Origin: Lachnospiraceae bacterium
GTDB lineage: Bacteria; Bacillota; Clostridia; Lachnospirales; Lachnospiraceae
Length of the DNA stretch: 64,000 nt
NCBI GenBank assembly: GCA_029067085.1
Contig: JAIEFE010000020.1
Span: 62,001 to 126,000 of the forward strand
Direction of reading: 5' to 3'
How positions within the stretch are numbered: position 1 is the stretch's first letter; the number at the start of each line of letters is the position of its first letter. The position numbers were made by a program, and so were the translations under genes. Positions 25,723 to 34,551 of this stretch are shown here, piece by piece. The notes below the pieces were generated by a model. The model was given only the letters and a program-made list of their open reading frames with translations, was not told where the DNA came from and ran no database searches.

Positions 25723-26445
25723 CTATCTTCTCCCTTTCCTCTGGTTATACCTCAGATACTGTTTCACAAACTCTCCGTAATTCTGCTTCGCCATAAGCGC
25801 CTGCCCTTTTTTCAGATAAACCGTTGTCGCATCATATTTCCTGATAAACCCAAAATTCACAAGAAACGATCTGTGAGTGCGGAAAAACTCATCTCCTGCT
25901 TTTTCTTCCAGTTCTTTCATTTTTCCATAATATTCTATATCTGCATCCATCGTATGCAGGATCACTTTCCGGTCAAATACCTCCGCATATACAATATCCT
26001 CCAGATTGACACTGACATGCTCTCCCCCTGTGGTAATCATAAGGCTCGGCTGTTCCCTTTTTCTTCCTGCCCTCTCCTGCTTCTTTCTGTCCTCAGACTG
26101 TTCTACAGCATTCAGTAGTACCTCGGCAAATTTCCCGTCTTCAAAAGGTTTTACCAGATAATGGAATGCCCCTACATCGAACGCCTGAAACACAAAATCG
26201 TCCAAAGCGGTCACAAAAATAATGATTGCTGTTTTATTTCTTTTACGCAGTTCCTTTGCTGTTTCCATACCATTCTTCCCCGGCATCTGAATATCAAGCA
26301 GCAGAATATCCGGCTCTCCAGCTGACAAAAGCAGTTCTTCCCCCGACTGGTACAGTGACAGATCTGCTTTCGGATAGAGCTTCCCTATCTTTTCCGCAAA
26401 CATATCCCTGATTTCTTTTTCATCGTCACATACTGCTATCTGCAT
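25723..26445 (-). CDS. LytTR-family response regulator
   Basis: The 240-residue protein has a CheY-type receiver (MQIAVCDDEKEIRDMF; phosphoacceptor Asp in DILLLDIQMPG; conserved Lys in HYLVKPFEDGK) and a C-terminal LytTR domain with FFRTHRSFLVNFGFI and LKKGQALMAKQNYGEFV. The start is the ATG at 26443-26445, since AAGGAG lies 8 bases upstream; a GTG three codons earlier would overlap that site. LytTR regulators bind paired direct repeats near their targets. It is encoded directly before the AgrC-like kinase. Confidence 0.85.
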   Translation of the reverse strand: MQIAVCDDEKEIRDMFAEKIGKLYPKADLSLYQSGEELLLSAGEPDILLLDIQMPGKNGMETAKELRKRNKTAIIIFVTALDDFVFQAFDVGAFHYLVKPFEDGKFAEVLLNAVEQSEDRKKQERAGRKREQPSLMITTGGEHVSVNLEDIVYAEVFDRKVILHTMDADIEYYGKMKELEEKAGDEFFRTHRSFLVNFGFIRKYDATTVYLKKGQALMAKQNYGEFVKQYLRYNQRKGRR

Positions 26446-26579
26446 TTTTTTCACTCCTTTTATTCTTCTTATAGTTATATCGGAATAATACTGATGCTGC
26501 GATAATGGGAATGACGTGGAACGGATATTTTCTGCTGTAAATTATCCTGCATCCCTTCTTACATTATTGTGTAAGGTAC

Positions 26580-26630
26580 TTAAAAAATCCTCGTAAGTTG
26601 AGCTTTACACAATCCAAGAGGATTTTTATT
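26580..26630. terminator. bidirectional terminator between cargo blocks
   Basis: AAAAAATCCTC and GAGGATTTTT enclose a 25-base loop and give T-runs on both strands. It separates the MFS operon from the two-component gene on the minus strand. The rest of 26455-26973 shows no gene. Confidence 0.65.
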
Positions 26631-26840
26631 TTACTTCTCGATAAATCATCTTTCCTGCGGCATCAGATTTTGTATGGCTACGTCTATGACATTGATTACT
26701 CAGAGCTACGAGAATAAGCGTGTAATGCATTATTGAATTTAATATTTTTATTTGTCTGATGCTTTTGTGTTTTTCGTTTCATTTTCACCTTTTGCTATTA
26801 TCCAATCCAAATGTATTTTAATTCACTTTTCCAAAATCAA

Positions 26841-26872
26841 AGAACCGACAAACTGACTTGTTCATCGGTTCT
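26841..26872 (-). terminator. terminator-like hairpin after the MFS gene
   Basis: AGAACCGA/TCGGTTCT stem on the minus strand, followed by TTGATTTTGG, about 100 bases after the MFS stop codon. Confidence 0.5.
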
Positions 26873-26973
26873 GCATCTTATCCTCTGGCTCTTTGGCATA
26901 CAAATATTTATACAACACTCCATATTTATGTTTCTATATCATAAGTTATACAGCTGCACATTTAAGCTAATAT

Positions 26974-28161
26974 CTAATTACACTTTTTATGATATAGCCG
27001 ACACAAATATATTCCTGCCAATAACAATATAGGAAATATTACCCCTGCCAAAATGCCTGTTTTAAGATTATTGCCTAAAACACTTGAAACCATGCCAACT
27101 ACTGTAGGTCCTCCTGAGCATCCAACATCTCCTGCCAATGCGAGTAATGCAAACATCGCTGTCCCTCCTTTAGCAATGGAAGCTGACGCTTTACTAAAAA
27201 CTCCCGGCCACATAATACCAACTGATAATCCGCACAACGCACAGCCAATAAAACCAACTATCGGGCTTGGTACAAGAGAAATACAGAGATATGCAATAAT
27301 GCACAAAACGCAACTACCTGTCATAAAGTGTTCCAAATCAATTTGTTCTCCATATTTCCCGTAAAAAGCTCTTGCGCTTCCCATCAAAAACGCAAACAAC
27401 ATCGGTCCCGCCAAATCTCCGATTACCTTACTCACCCCCAACCCTGTTTCCGCAAATGTAGATGCCCATTGACTTACTGCCTGTTCGCTTGCTCCGGCAC
27501 ATATCATCATTACCATCAGCACCCAAAATATCTTCCTGTGAAAAAGTTGTCCAATCGTTAATCCTTTTTCTCCCTCATTCACCAATGAAGCAATAGGTAC
27601 TTTTGTAAAGAAAATCATATTGATGAAAGGAACAACTGCCCATATACATGACATAATCTTCCATCTTTGGATACCAAAAATTTGAAAAAAAACTGTAGAT
27701 AAAAGCACTACCGCTACATGCCCCCAACAGTAAAAAGAATGCAGAAGGCTCATGGCTTTCTCTTTATTTTGGGTAGGGCAGGCTTCCACTATAGGACTTA
27801 CCAATACCTCCAATAATCCGCCACCCACTGCATATATGGCAACCGCAATCAACAGACCTATAAAAGAACTTCTGCATATATCAGGAAGAATAGTCAGAAA
27901 AACAAGTCCAGTCACTGCGCAGGCATGTGCAATAACCATTGATGCCCGATAACCTATCCTGTCAACAAAAGTAACCGACAAAATATCAATCAACAATTGC
28001 AACCCAAAATTAAATGTAATGAGTAGCGTAATCTGTGTCATCGGAATACCATAACTGCTATGAAAAGTCAGAAAAAGAAGCGGCACAAAATTATTTACAA
28101 TTGCCTGTACAATATAACCAATAAAACAGGCATAAAGTGTTTTATTATAGCTTTTATCCAT
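26974..28161 (-). CDS. MFS transporter, last gene of the AAC(3)-like operon
   Basis: The 395-residue protein has about 12 hydrophobic spans, from SYNKTLYACFIGYIVQAIVN to a C-terminal ILLLAGIYLCRLYHKKCN, and a loop with DRIGYRASMVIAHACAV, consistent with the major facilitator superfamily motif A region. It probably exports or imports a small molecule using the proton gradient. It starts with a GGAG site and follows the MATE gene by 25 bases, so it belongs to the same LacI-controlled operon. The substrate is unknown. Confidence 0.8.
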   Translation of the reverse strand: MDKSYNKTLYACFIGYIVQAIVNNFVPLLFLTFHSSYGIPMTQITLLITFNFGLQLLIDILSVTFVDRIGYRASMVIAHACAVTGLVFLTILPDICRSSFIGLLIAVAIYAVGGGLLEVLVSPIVEACPTQNKEKAMSLLHSFYCWGHVAVVLLSTVFFQIFGIQRWKIMSCIWAVVPFINMIFFTKVPIASLVNEGEKGLTIGQLFHRKIFWVLMVMMICAGASEQAVSQWASTFAETGLGVSKVIGDLAGPMLFAFLMGSARAFYGKYGEQIDLEHFMTGSCVLCIIAYLCISLVPSPIVGFIGCALCGLSVGIMWPGVFSKASASIAKGGTAMFALLALAGDVGCSGGPTVVGMVSSVLGNNLKTGILAGVIFPILLLAGIYLCRLYHKKCN

Positions 28162-28186
28162 ATCAGAAATCTCCTTTTTTTCATTC

Positions 28187-29524
28187 TCACAGCTTCTGCA
28201 TCCAGTTCTTTTTTCTAAATATTACCAATGAAATAACCACACGCACACACTCTTCCATAGACAGTACAAAATAAATTGCCGCAATAGGCAAATGAAGCAC
28301 AAAAGCCGAAAACAACCCAAGAGGTACGCCAAATATCCATGTGCCAATCAGATCAACTGCCATTACATAGGTTGTCCTGCCTCCACTCCTTAAAATCCCA
28401 CCTAAAATCATATTCTGCACTTTTACCGGGGCAACAAAAGCGTATGCTATAAGCAGATACCCTGTTATCTGCCTTACATCATCTTCTACCTTAAAAATCA
28501 ATACATAATATTTATGAAACACTATTACAAACACTGACAGTAAAATGGAACAGGCAAGCCCCGTATACATCAGTCTTTTGGAATCCTGATAAGCACTCCC
28601 TGTATCATCAGCCCCCAGCCTTTTGCCAATCATCACTCCAGCTGCCTGCGATACGCCGCTTAATGCTCCCATTACCAATGCCTGCAAAGGATTGGTTAGC
28701 GTCATAGCAGCGAATGCTTTTGTTCCTACATGACCATAAATAGACGCATAGACGTTTTCTCCAAGACTCCAAAAAAATTCGCATATAAGCAGCGGCATTA
28801 AAATAACCATATACTGTTTTATATGCGCCTTGTCTGTCCTGATTACAATTGGAATTTTCCATGAATGTTTCCGGTACAAACCGAAAAATAATATAACTGT
28901 AATGATACAGCCTGATAACTGCGCAATTACTGATGCCCATGCAGCTCCTTTGACGCCCATTGCCGGAAATCCTGCATTGCCAAATATAAGCACATAATTT
29001 AAAACAGTATTGATCACACTGGCAAAAATGCCCGCATATAACGGTATTTTTGCTGCCTGCACGCATCTAAGATATGCAGATAAAATTGACGTGACTGCTA
29101 CGGGTAAAAAACTGAGCGCATATATCCTCAGATACTCCACTCCTTCCTGTACCGTAACAACATCATTTGTGTATAATCCCAAAATCTGAACTGGCATAAT
29201 CACACTTGATGAAGTGAAAAACGCCACTAATATCAAAGACACTGTTAAATTTGTGTAAAAGCTTCGTCCTACCTCTTTTATGTCTTCCTTCCCTATATAT
29301 TGTGCTATCATAATACCTGCCACAGATGCTACAGCAGCAATTACAACCGAATAAATGGACGCAAACTTTCCTCCTAACCCAATGCCTGCAATGCTGATGC
29401 TTCCAAGCTGCCCTGTCATAATCTGGTCTACAACGGAAAAAGAAGACTGCATCAGACACTGTAATGTTACGGGAACAGCAATTTGAAGCAATTCCTTTTG
29501 AAATTCTTTTCCGCCTCCCGTCAT
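28187..29524 (-). CDS. MATE-family efflux transporter
   Basis: The 445-residue protein starts at the ATG at 29522-29524 (MTGGGKEFQKELLQIAVPVT), with AGGAG 10 bases upstream. This ATG overlaps the stop of the acetyltransferase gene as ATGA, a translational coupling. There are twelve hydrophobic spans with duplicated halves, and the typical start LLQIAVPVTLQCLMQSSFSVVDQIMTG fits the MATE family. Members export cationic drugs or metabolites with a Na+ or H+ gradient. Pairing with an acetyltransferase suggests resistance to, or handling of, one compound class by modification plus export. Confidence 0.85.
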   Translation of the reverse strand: MTGGGKEFQKELLQIAVPVTLQCLMQSSFSVVDQIMTGQLGSISIAGIGLGGKFASIYSVVIAAVASVAGIMIAQYIGKEDIKEVGRSFYTNLTVSLILVAFFTSSSVIMPVQILGLYTNDVVTVQEGVEYLRIYALSFLPVAVTSILSAYLRCVQAAKIPLYAGIFASVINTVLNYVLIFGNAGFPAMGVKGAAWASVIAQLSGCIITVILFFGLYRKHSWKIPIVIRTDKAHIKQYMVILMPLLICEFFWSLGENVYASIYGHVGTKAFAAMTLTNPLQALVMGALSGVSQAAGVMIGKRLGADDTGSAYQDSKRLMYTGLACSILLSVFVIVFHKYYVLIFKVEDDVRQITGYLLIAYAFVAPVKVQNMILGGILRSGGRTTYVMAVDLIGTWIFGVPLGLFSAFVLHLPIAAIYFVLSMEECVRVVISLVIFRKKNWMQKL

Positions 29525-30312
29525 TTTCGGTTTTCTCCTATCCACTCCACAGCAAAATCTACCAATGCTCTTTGGCTCATCATGGAAAGGATACCATTCC
29601 CCAATGATACATGACGCACCTGACCTGTCTGCTCAAATGCCTCTCCGATTGCTGAAAAGTCCTCTCCATCTACAGCCAATGTTTCATAGCTTTTCCATAC
29701 CCTCTGCCCGTCAACCCGTATGGCACTGCTTTCGATAACTGTATGCTTGCCCGGATACTCAGCCCGTACATCTGCCAAATGCAAGGAAGTATTTTTATCA
29801 TAGCCAACTCCAATCAACAGTACATATCCATCAAGTTCATACAACCTGCCAATAGGTGAACTGTTACCAAAAATATCCGATAGGTCATGATTTTCTGTCA
29901 AATATCCCGCATAATGTCCCCATGCCGCTACTGACCTTGCAGGGTGGTCGCTTCTAAGTGTCCCTGACCACTGCCGGAACATTTCCGACACAGTCCCCAT
30001 CGTATTTGTTGGTGTAATCCTTTTATCATAAGCAGGAATATTTTCACGTATAACATCCCACCATTCTTCCGGCTCCTGCCAGTAAACCCCTGTCTTTGGA
30101 TCTAAGTTTTTCCATGACTGTGTTGGCATCATGATAGTTCCTTCTTCGCCAACGCTTTCCAGTAATGCTTCAATAACCGACTGTGCGCCGCCACATACAT
30201 ATCCCAGACTGCTCAGCGATGTATGTACCATAACTGCCTGCCCTTTTTTTACACCCACCTCCTTTAAAGCAGCTTTAATATCATTAGGAATTACCAGTTT
30301 TCTCTTTTCCAT
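29521..30312 (-). CDS. AAC(3)-family N-acetyltransferase
   Basis: The 263-residue protein starts at the ATG at 30310-30312 (MEKRKLVIPNDIKAALKEVG) with GGAGGA 8 bases upstream. The family motifs are MVHTSLSSLGYVCGGAQ, PTQSWKNL, and RSDHPARSVAAWG with GNSSPIGRL, as in aminoglycoside 3-N-acetyltransferases (Antibiotic_NAT). The family also includes enzymes that acetylate other amines, so aminoglycoside resistance is not proven. It is the first gene of an acetyltransferase-MATE-MFS operon, with a LacI-type operator and promoter just upstream. Confidence 0.8.
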   Translation of the reverse strand: MEKRKLVIPNDIKAALKEVGVKKGQAVMVHTSLSSLGYVCGGAQSVIEALLESVGEEGTIMMPTQSWKNLDPKTGVYWQEPEEWWDVIRENIPAYDKRITPTNTMGTVSEMFRQWSGTLRSDHPARSVAAWGHYAGYLTENHDLSDIFGNSSPIGRLYELDGYVLLIGVGYDKNTSLHLADVRAEYPGKHTVIESSAIRVDGQRVWKSYETLAVDGEDFSAIGEAFEQTGQVRHVSLGNGILSMMSQRALVDFAVEWIGENRK

Positions 30313-30351
30313 CTTATTATTCCTCCAATCTATGTTAAAGCAGTTGTAATA

Positions 30352-30380
30352 ATAATAAAATGAACTGTGATGAATTACAA
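30352..30380 (-). promoter_or_regulatory. promoter of the acetyltransferase-MATE-MFS operon
   Basis: On the minus strand a TTGTAA box (30375-30380) and a TATTAT box (30352-30357) are 17 bases apart, close to the housekeeping consensus, about 40 bases before the acetyltransferase ATG. Confidence 0.6.
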
Positions 30381-30381
30381 A

Positions 30382-30397
30382 GGTTAAGCGCATAACC
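30382..30397. promoter_or_regulatory. LacI/GalR-type operator
   Basis: A 16-base palindrome, GGTTAAGCGCATAACC, symmetric except at positions 6 and 11 and centred on CG, the hallmark of LacI/GalR operators. It adjoins the -35 box of the operon promoter and lies between the LacI-type gene and its probable target. Confidence 0.65.
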
Positions 30398-30408
30398 CAT
30401 GCCAAAAT

Positions 30409-31434
30409 TCAGTTGCTTTTTTTGTGCAATTTTACATCATATACTGTGTCGCGCTCTATCAGAGTTACCGGAAGCAATACGTTGTTTTCCCTGCATACGC
30501 CATCTTTTAACTGTTTTAACATTTGAAGCGCCAAAGCTGCCCTCTCATTGTAATCCTGTTTTATCGTAGTCAGTGGCGGTACGAACTTTTCACATTCCCT
30601 CACGTTATCAAACCCGATCACTGACATGTCCGCCGGTACGGACAACCCTGCACTTTTCAGGAATTGAATAAAATCCATTGCATAATAATCAGATACTGCA
30701 AAAACTGCCGAATATTTTTTAATTTCTTCCAAATGTTCTCTGTAAAAAATAGTACGGGCTTCCTGCTCCATAGGAATAACCATAAGCTCTGCTCTTGGAA
30801 GTTCACTTTTTAATCCCCTAAACCTATCCAAATCCATGCAGATATTGTTATCCGATATGCAAAGCACATCCCTGTGCCCCCTGCTTTTCAGATAATGCCC
30901 AGCCTGTACTCCACCGTCAAAATGGTTGACCTCGATGTTTACAAGATTTCCGGAACTTTCCATGTACCCATCGTAAACTACAAAAGGAATATGCATCTGT
31001 TCCCTCAGTTTCTTATAATCCTGTTCACAAAAACCAATCAACACCATGCCTTCCATATTCCACATGGAAGCAAACTTTGGGATTTCACTCCATTTTCCGG
31101 TTACTTTGAGCATAAGGAATTTATCTGCCTTCTCCATCTCTTTTGCCAGTGCATTTACCGATGCAGAAATAAACTGGTCTTCCAGCGTATGCCCCTCATA
31201 TTTCTCATGGTCATTGATAACCACCCCGACAATTTTAGAATCATTCTGTGCCAAAAGTATCCCTGCCATATTCGGAATATATTGTCGCTTTTCCAAAAGC
31301 TCCTGCACACGCTTGACCGTTTCGTCCGATATTTTCTTTGTTTTTCCATGAATTACATTCGATACAGTAGCAGTACTCAAGCCTAATTCTTCAGCAATAT
31401 CAGCAATCCTTATCCTTCCATTTTCCATACACAT
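30409..31434 (-). CDS. LacI/GalR-family transcriptional regulator
   Basis: A protein of about 341 residues with an N-terminal LacI helix-turn-helix (RIRIADIAEELGLSTATVSNV, then IHGKTKKISDETVKRV), a hinge-like segment and a periplasmic-binding-protein-like sensor domain (KIVGVVINDHEKYE to MSVIGFDNVRECEKFVPPLT). The start may be either of two ATGs at 31434 and 31428, both close behind a GAGAGG site. It probably represses the acetyltransferase-MATE-MFS operon by binding the palindrome at 30382-30397 and releases it when a sugar-like or aminosugar-like ligand binds. Confidence 0.85.
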   Translation of the reverse strand: MCMENGRIRIADIAEELGLSTATVSNVIHGKTKKISDETVKRVQELLEKRQYIPNMAGILLAQNDSKIVGVVINDHEKYEGHTLEDQFISASVNALAKEMEKADKFLMLKVTGKWSEIPKFASMWNMEGMVLIGFCEQDYKKLREQMHIPFVVYDGYMESSGNLVNIEVNHFDGGVQAGHYLKSRGHRDVLCISDNNICMDLDRFRGLKSELPRAELMVIPMEQEARTIFYREHLEEIKKYSAVFAVSDYYAMDFIQFLKSAGLSVPADMSVIGFDNVRECEKFVPPLTTIKQDYNERAALALQMLKQLKDGVCRENNVLLPVTLIERDTVYDVKLHKKSN

Positions 31435-31580
31435 CAATCCTCTCTTTATGACTACAGGCACTATAATTTTCAGAAATATAAAATCCCCTGTGACTTTTCA
31501 ACACTGTCTGCTCCGGCGGAATCCCTATTAACCATTCTTCCATTTTATTATAAGTAAAAAAATCTCTGTCTACAAGGCAA

Positions 31581-31603
31581 AAGCCCTGCTAATTGCAGGG
31601 CTT
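31581..31603 (-). terminator. terminator downstream of the ABC cluster
   Basis: Perfect 9-base stem AAGCCCTGC/GCAGGGCTT with a 5-base loop and a short T-run on the minus strand. Confidence 0.55.
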
Positions 31604-31723
31604 CCCTAACTACCGTTTTATTTCTCTGTACAGATCATTACCCCTGCCTTTCAGCTTGTTTCACATTAAATCTTTAAAAATAATATCTTGGAACCACTTA
31701 AAAACGACAGCTCTGATTTTCTC

Positions 31724-31779
31724 AAAGCCGCCGCTCCATAGGTGCATGAAAATACCTCTGCTGGACGACGGCTTTTTTT
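31724..31779. terminator. GC-rich hairpin with T7 run in the gap before the ABC genes
   Basis: AAAGCCGCCG and CGACGGCTTTTTTT enclose further pairing (ATAGGTG/TACCTCT). The T-run is on the plus strand. The surrounding gap 31462-31847 otherwise holds only a 50-codon frame without a ribosome-binding site, which I do not support as a gene. Confidence 0.5.
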
Positions 31780-31847
31780 CTTTTGCCGTCGCTCGGCAGA
31801 TTGGTCTAATCATTGTTCAAATATAAGGCTGTAACATTTCTAACTGT

Positions 31848-32597
31848 TTATTTAACTTCTTCTTTCTTAAATCTAAATATACTTGCCACAATTCCCAATA
31901 AACACATAATCAGAATGATACATATTGAAATTTCTTTAGGGCAATTCAGCCCAGATGAACGTCCAATTACAAGAAGATAAGACGCTGACCACGGATAAAA
32001 TCCTGCTATCCCTGAATTTGATAAAACGACATTTATCAAACTAATTACAGCAATGGCAATTAGTGGCGCAACAAATCCCTTTGTCCTTATCGTAAGATAA
32101 ATAAAAGGTGTCTGTGTAGCACATAATAATACCCCTCCAAAAAGCATTTTCAGAAAGAAGAATATAAAGGACGGAATAGTAAGCTGTGTTACCGGAATAA
32201 AGCAGTTACACAATAAAGCCAATACTAAAATTTCTAACCATGAAACCAACATGAACATAAAAGTTACTATTGCACAGAAAAGCAATTTCCCACAAAGGAA
32301 TACTGTTTGCGAAACCGGAATGACAAAAATGTTTTTCAGTGTTCCATCTGTATATTCACGGCTGATTATCCACGCACCCAAAATTGTTAATACCATCGGC
32401 GCAAATAAAAGCATCAGAAACATTATTGCGCCATCATAGAGGGAGAATAGACTTATTTCAGCTTCAGTATTAGATAAATAATTTGTGACAGCTTTTACTA
32501 TAACAAAGAAAGGAACGATTAGTGTGCCTAATATTCCAATCAAAAGAAACTTTGAACGTTTCAACTTTATATATTCACAATGTAATAAACTAAGCAA
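31848..32597 (-). CDS. ABC-2-type transporter permease (peptide-antibiotic immunity type)
   Basis: A protein of about 249 residues with six hydrophobic spans, starting LLSLLHCEYIKLKRSKFLLI, which is typical of lantibiotic-immunity or bacitracin-type permeases (the CEYIKLKRSK segment precedes span 1). A TTG at 32595-32597 is the favoured start because GGAGG lies 8 bases upstream and a GTG nine bases earlier would sit in the Shine-Dalgarno site. It overlaps the stop of the ATPase gene by 8 bases. It probably expels or resists a cell-wall-active peptide. Confidence 0.75.
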   Translation of the reverse strand: MLSLLHCEYIKLKRSKFLLIGILGTLIVPFFVIVKAVTNYLSNTEAEISLFSLYDGAIMFLMLLFAPMVLTILGAWIISREYTDGTLKNIFVIPVSQTVFLCGKLLFCAIVTFMFMLVSWLEILVLALLCNCFIPVTQLTIPSFIFFFLKMLFGGVLLCATQTPFIYLTIRTKGFVAPLIAIAVISLINVVLSNSGIAGFYPWSASYLLVIGRSSGLNCPKEISICIILIMCLLGIVASIFRFKKEEVK

Positions 32598-33513
32598 TTC
32601 CCTCACCTCCAGTTATTCTTTTAAAATAATCTTCAAGACTGTCCTCGCAGGTATGTGCTTCGGAAACTTCCAAACCATTCTCAACAAATACGTTCACAAT
32701 TTTTGTTACTGATAAGTCAAGGTTATACAGCCTAATATTATGGTCATCTTGTACTGAAAATTGCTTTTCTCCAAAAGTCTGTTCCAAAATCCTTGCCGCT
32801 TGTGCCGTATCAGATATAGAAAAATGAATATATTTACCGTTTTTTTGTTCCAGTTCGGCAAGACTTTCTTCTTCCAACAGCACACCTTTGTCAATAATGC
32901 CAATATCATCAGCGAGCAACGAAATTTCAGACAATATGTGACTGGAAATAAGAATTGTTTTTTCTTTCTCATCACATAACTGCCGAATAAAAGAGCGCAC
33001 CTCTGCAATTCCAATAGGGTCAAGACCGTTAATTGGTTCATCCAGTATCAATAGTTCCGGATCATGCATAATTGCAAGGGCAATAGCCAAACGCTGCTTC
33101 ATGCCAAGTGAATACTGAGAGAACAATTTTTTGTCCTTATAGGGCAGGCTGACTAAATCCAACGCATCTTTTATTGCATGAGGATTAGGCACTCCCCGCA
33201 AGTTTGCAAAAATACGCAAATTTTCTGTTGCTGTCAGGTTTGGATAAAAGCCGGGAGCTTCAATCAAACATCCAATACGGGGAAGAATCTTCCTCTCGTT
33301 TCCACGCAAAGGCTTTTCCCAAAGCAGCACTTCCCCTATTGTCGGCTGCGTAAGCCCAAGCAACATTTTCATGGTAGTGGTTTTTCCCGCACCATTCCTC
33401 CCAAGCAGTCCATATATCCTTCCTTTCCGAACATGGATATTTAGATTGGCAACACTTTTCTGCGTTCCATACTGCTTTGTAAGATTTTTTGTCTCAATCA
33501 CATATTCGCTCAT
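32590..33513 (-). CDS. ABC transporter ATP-binding protein (BcrA-like)
   Basis: The 307-residue protein has a Walker A GRNGAGKTT near residue 38-46, a signature YSLGMKQRLA near 133-142, a Walker B ELLILDEPINGLDP near 152-165 and an H-loop ILISSHILSE. The C-terminal extension and the closest motifs match BcrA/lantibiotic ABC ATPases. It pairs with the permease gene that overlaps its end. The start has AAGGAGG upstream. The gene lies downstream of a two-component system, the standard arrangement for antimicrobial-peptide sensing and detoxification modules. Confidence 0.85.
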   Translation of the reverse strand: MSEYVIETKNLTKQYGTQKSVANLNIHVRKGRIYGLLGRNGAGKTTTMKMLLGLTQPTIGEVLLWEKPLRGNERKILPRIGCLIEAPGFYPNLTATENLRIFANLRGVPNPHAIKDALDLVSLPYKDKKLFSQYSLGMKQRLAIALAIMHDPELLILDEPINGLDPIGIAEVRSFIRQLCDEKEKTILISSHILSEISLLADDIGIIDKGVLLEEESLAELEQKNGKYIHFSISDTAQAARILEQTFGEKQFSVQDDHNIRLYNLDLSVTKIVNVFVENGLEVSEAHTCEDSLEDYFKRITGGEGIA

Positions 33514-33626
33514 GACAAACCTCCTTTCGTATCTGCTATTCTATCATGCTAACCTTGCCAAAACCTTGCCGTAACCTTGCTTTTTTCATGTTTTTCGTCT
33601 GCTTAATATGTGAAATCCCTGCATTA

Positions 33627-34550
33627 CTACAGGGATTTGGAAAATAGTATTGTAAATGTTGCACCCATGCCTTGTTGGCTGTCCACTTTAATTTTTCCGC
33701 CCAGTGCATTGACAAGTTCCATTGTAATAGATAAGCCTAATCCATTTCCTTCGGAAGAACGTGAACGGTCACACTGATACATCCTCTCAAAGATGTGCGG
33801 GATATCAGTGGAAGAAATGCCTTTACCATTATCTGAAATAATAATTTTTACTTGTTGTTCATTTTCCAATAATTGCAAAGCAAGTTTATTACCGCCACTG
33901 TGCGTTAGCGCATTTTGAAACAGATTATTGAGAATACGGGTATAGGCATGAGGATCAACCCTTAAAGAATATTCATATTCGGGAATATCAAAATCATATT
34001 CAAAATTACGGTATTCCAAGGTTGGAACCCACTCCGCAACAATATTGCGGGTCAGCTCATTAAAATCACATAATTCAAAATGAAAAACCTGTTCTTTAGC
34101 GTCCAGTTTTACCCACTCAAATAATGTTTCTACAAAATTTTTTAAATGATACGCTTTTTCTACTGCGACACGGATATAGGATTCCTTTTCTTCTCCTGTC
34201 ACAAGACCATTTTCAATGGCTTCCAAATAGCCAACCAGTGAAGCTAATGGCGTTTTTACGTCATGAGAAAGACTTGTCATGAGCCGCTTATATGCCTGTT
34301 CGGATTGCTTTTGCCAACTAAGCTGTGACTGGCTCTTGACAGCAATTTCATTGATTGAATAACAAATCCGCTTTGTCATATCGCTTTTTTTCGCTAACAC
34401 TCGGCGGTTCTGATTTCCAGATTTTATATCCTCAAGGGCTTCTTCAACAATAGATAGCTGTTCCCGAACACGCCTAAGTTTCATAACAAGAAATAAAATG
34501 ATGAAAAACATGATACAGAGAGCAATCAATAAAAATGGATTGAAATTCAT
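33627..34550 (-). CDS. sensor histidine kinase of the ABC cluster
   Basis: The 307-residue protein starts at the ATG at 34548-34550 (MNFNPFLLIALCIMFFIILFLV), a single N-terminal span with almost no extracellular loop, as in intramembrane-sensing kinases of peptide-resistance modules. A DHp box SLSHDVKTPLASLVGYLEA (His near residue 105), an N-box RILNNLFQNALTHS, then DNGKGI and GNGLGLSITMELV follow. The start has GGGAGG upstream within the end of the regulator gene. A hairpin at 33613-33638 overlaps its stop and may be a weak terminator before the ABC genes. Confidence 0.85.
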   Translation of the reverse strand: MNFNPFLLIALCIMFFIILFLVMKLRRVREQLSIVEEALEDIKSGNQNRRVLAKKSDMTKRICYSINEIAVKSQSQLSWQKQSEQAYKRLMTSLSHDVKTPLASLVGYLEAIENGLVTGEEKESYIRVAVEKAYHLKNFVETLFEWVKLDAKEQVFHFELCDFNELTRNIVAEWVPTLEYRNFEYDFDIPEYEYSLRVDPHAYTRILNNLFQNALTHSGGNKLALQLLENEQQVKIIISDNGKGISSTDIPHIFERMYQCDRSRSSEGNGLGLSITMELVNALGGKIKVDSQQGMGATFTILFSKSL

Positions 34551-34551
34551 G

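Noticed and set aside
31661..31813. Frame of 50 codons on the minus strand in the gap before the ABC genes
   Set aside because: No ribosome-binding site and no recognisable similarity; it crosses a GC-rich hairpin.
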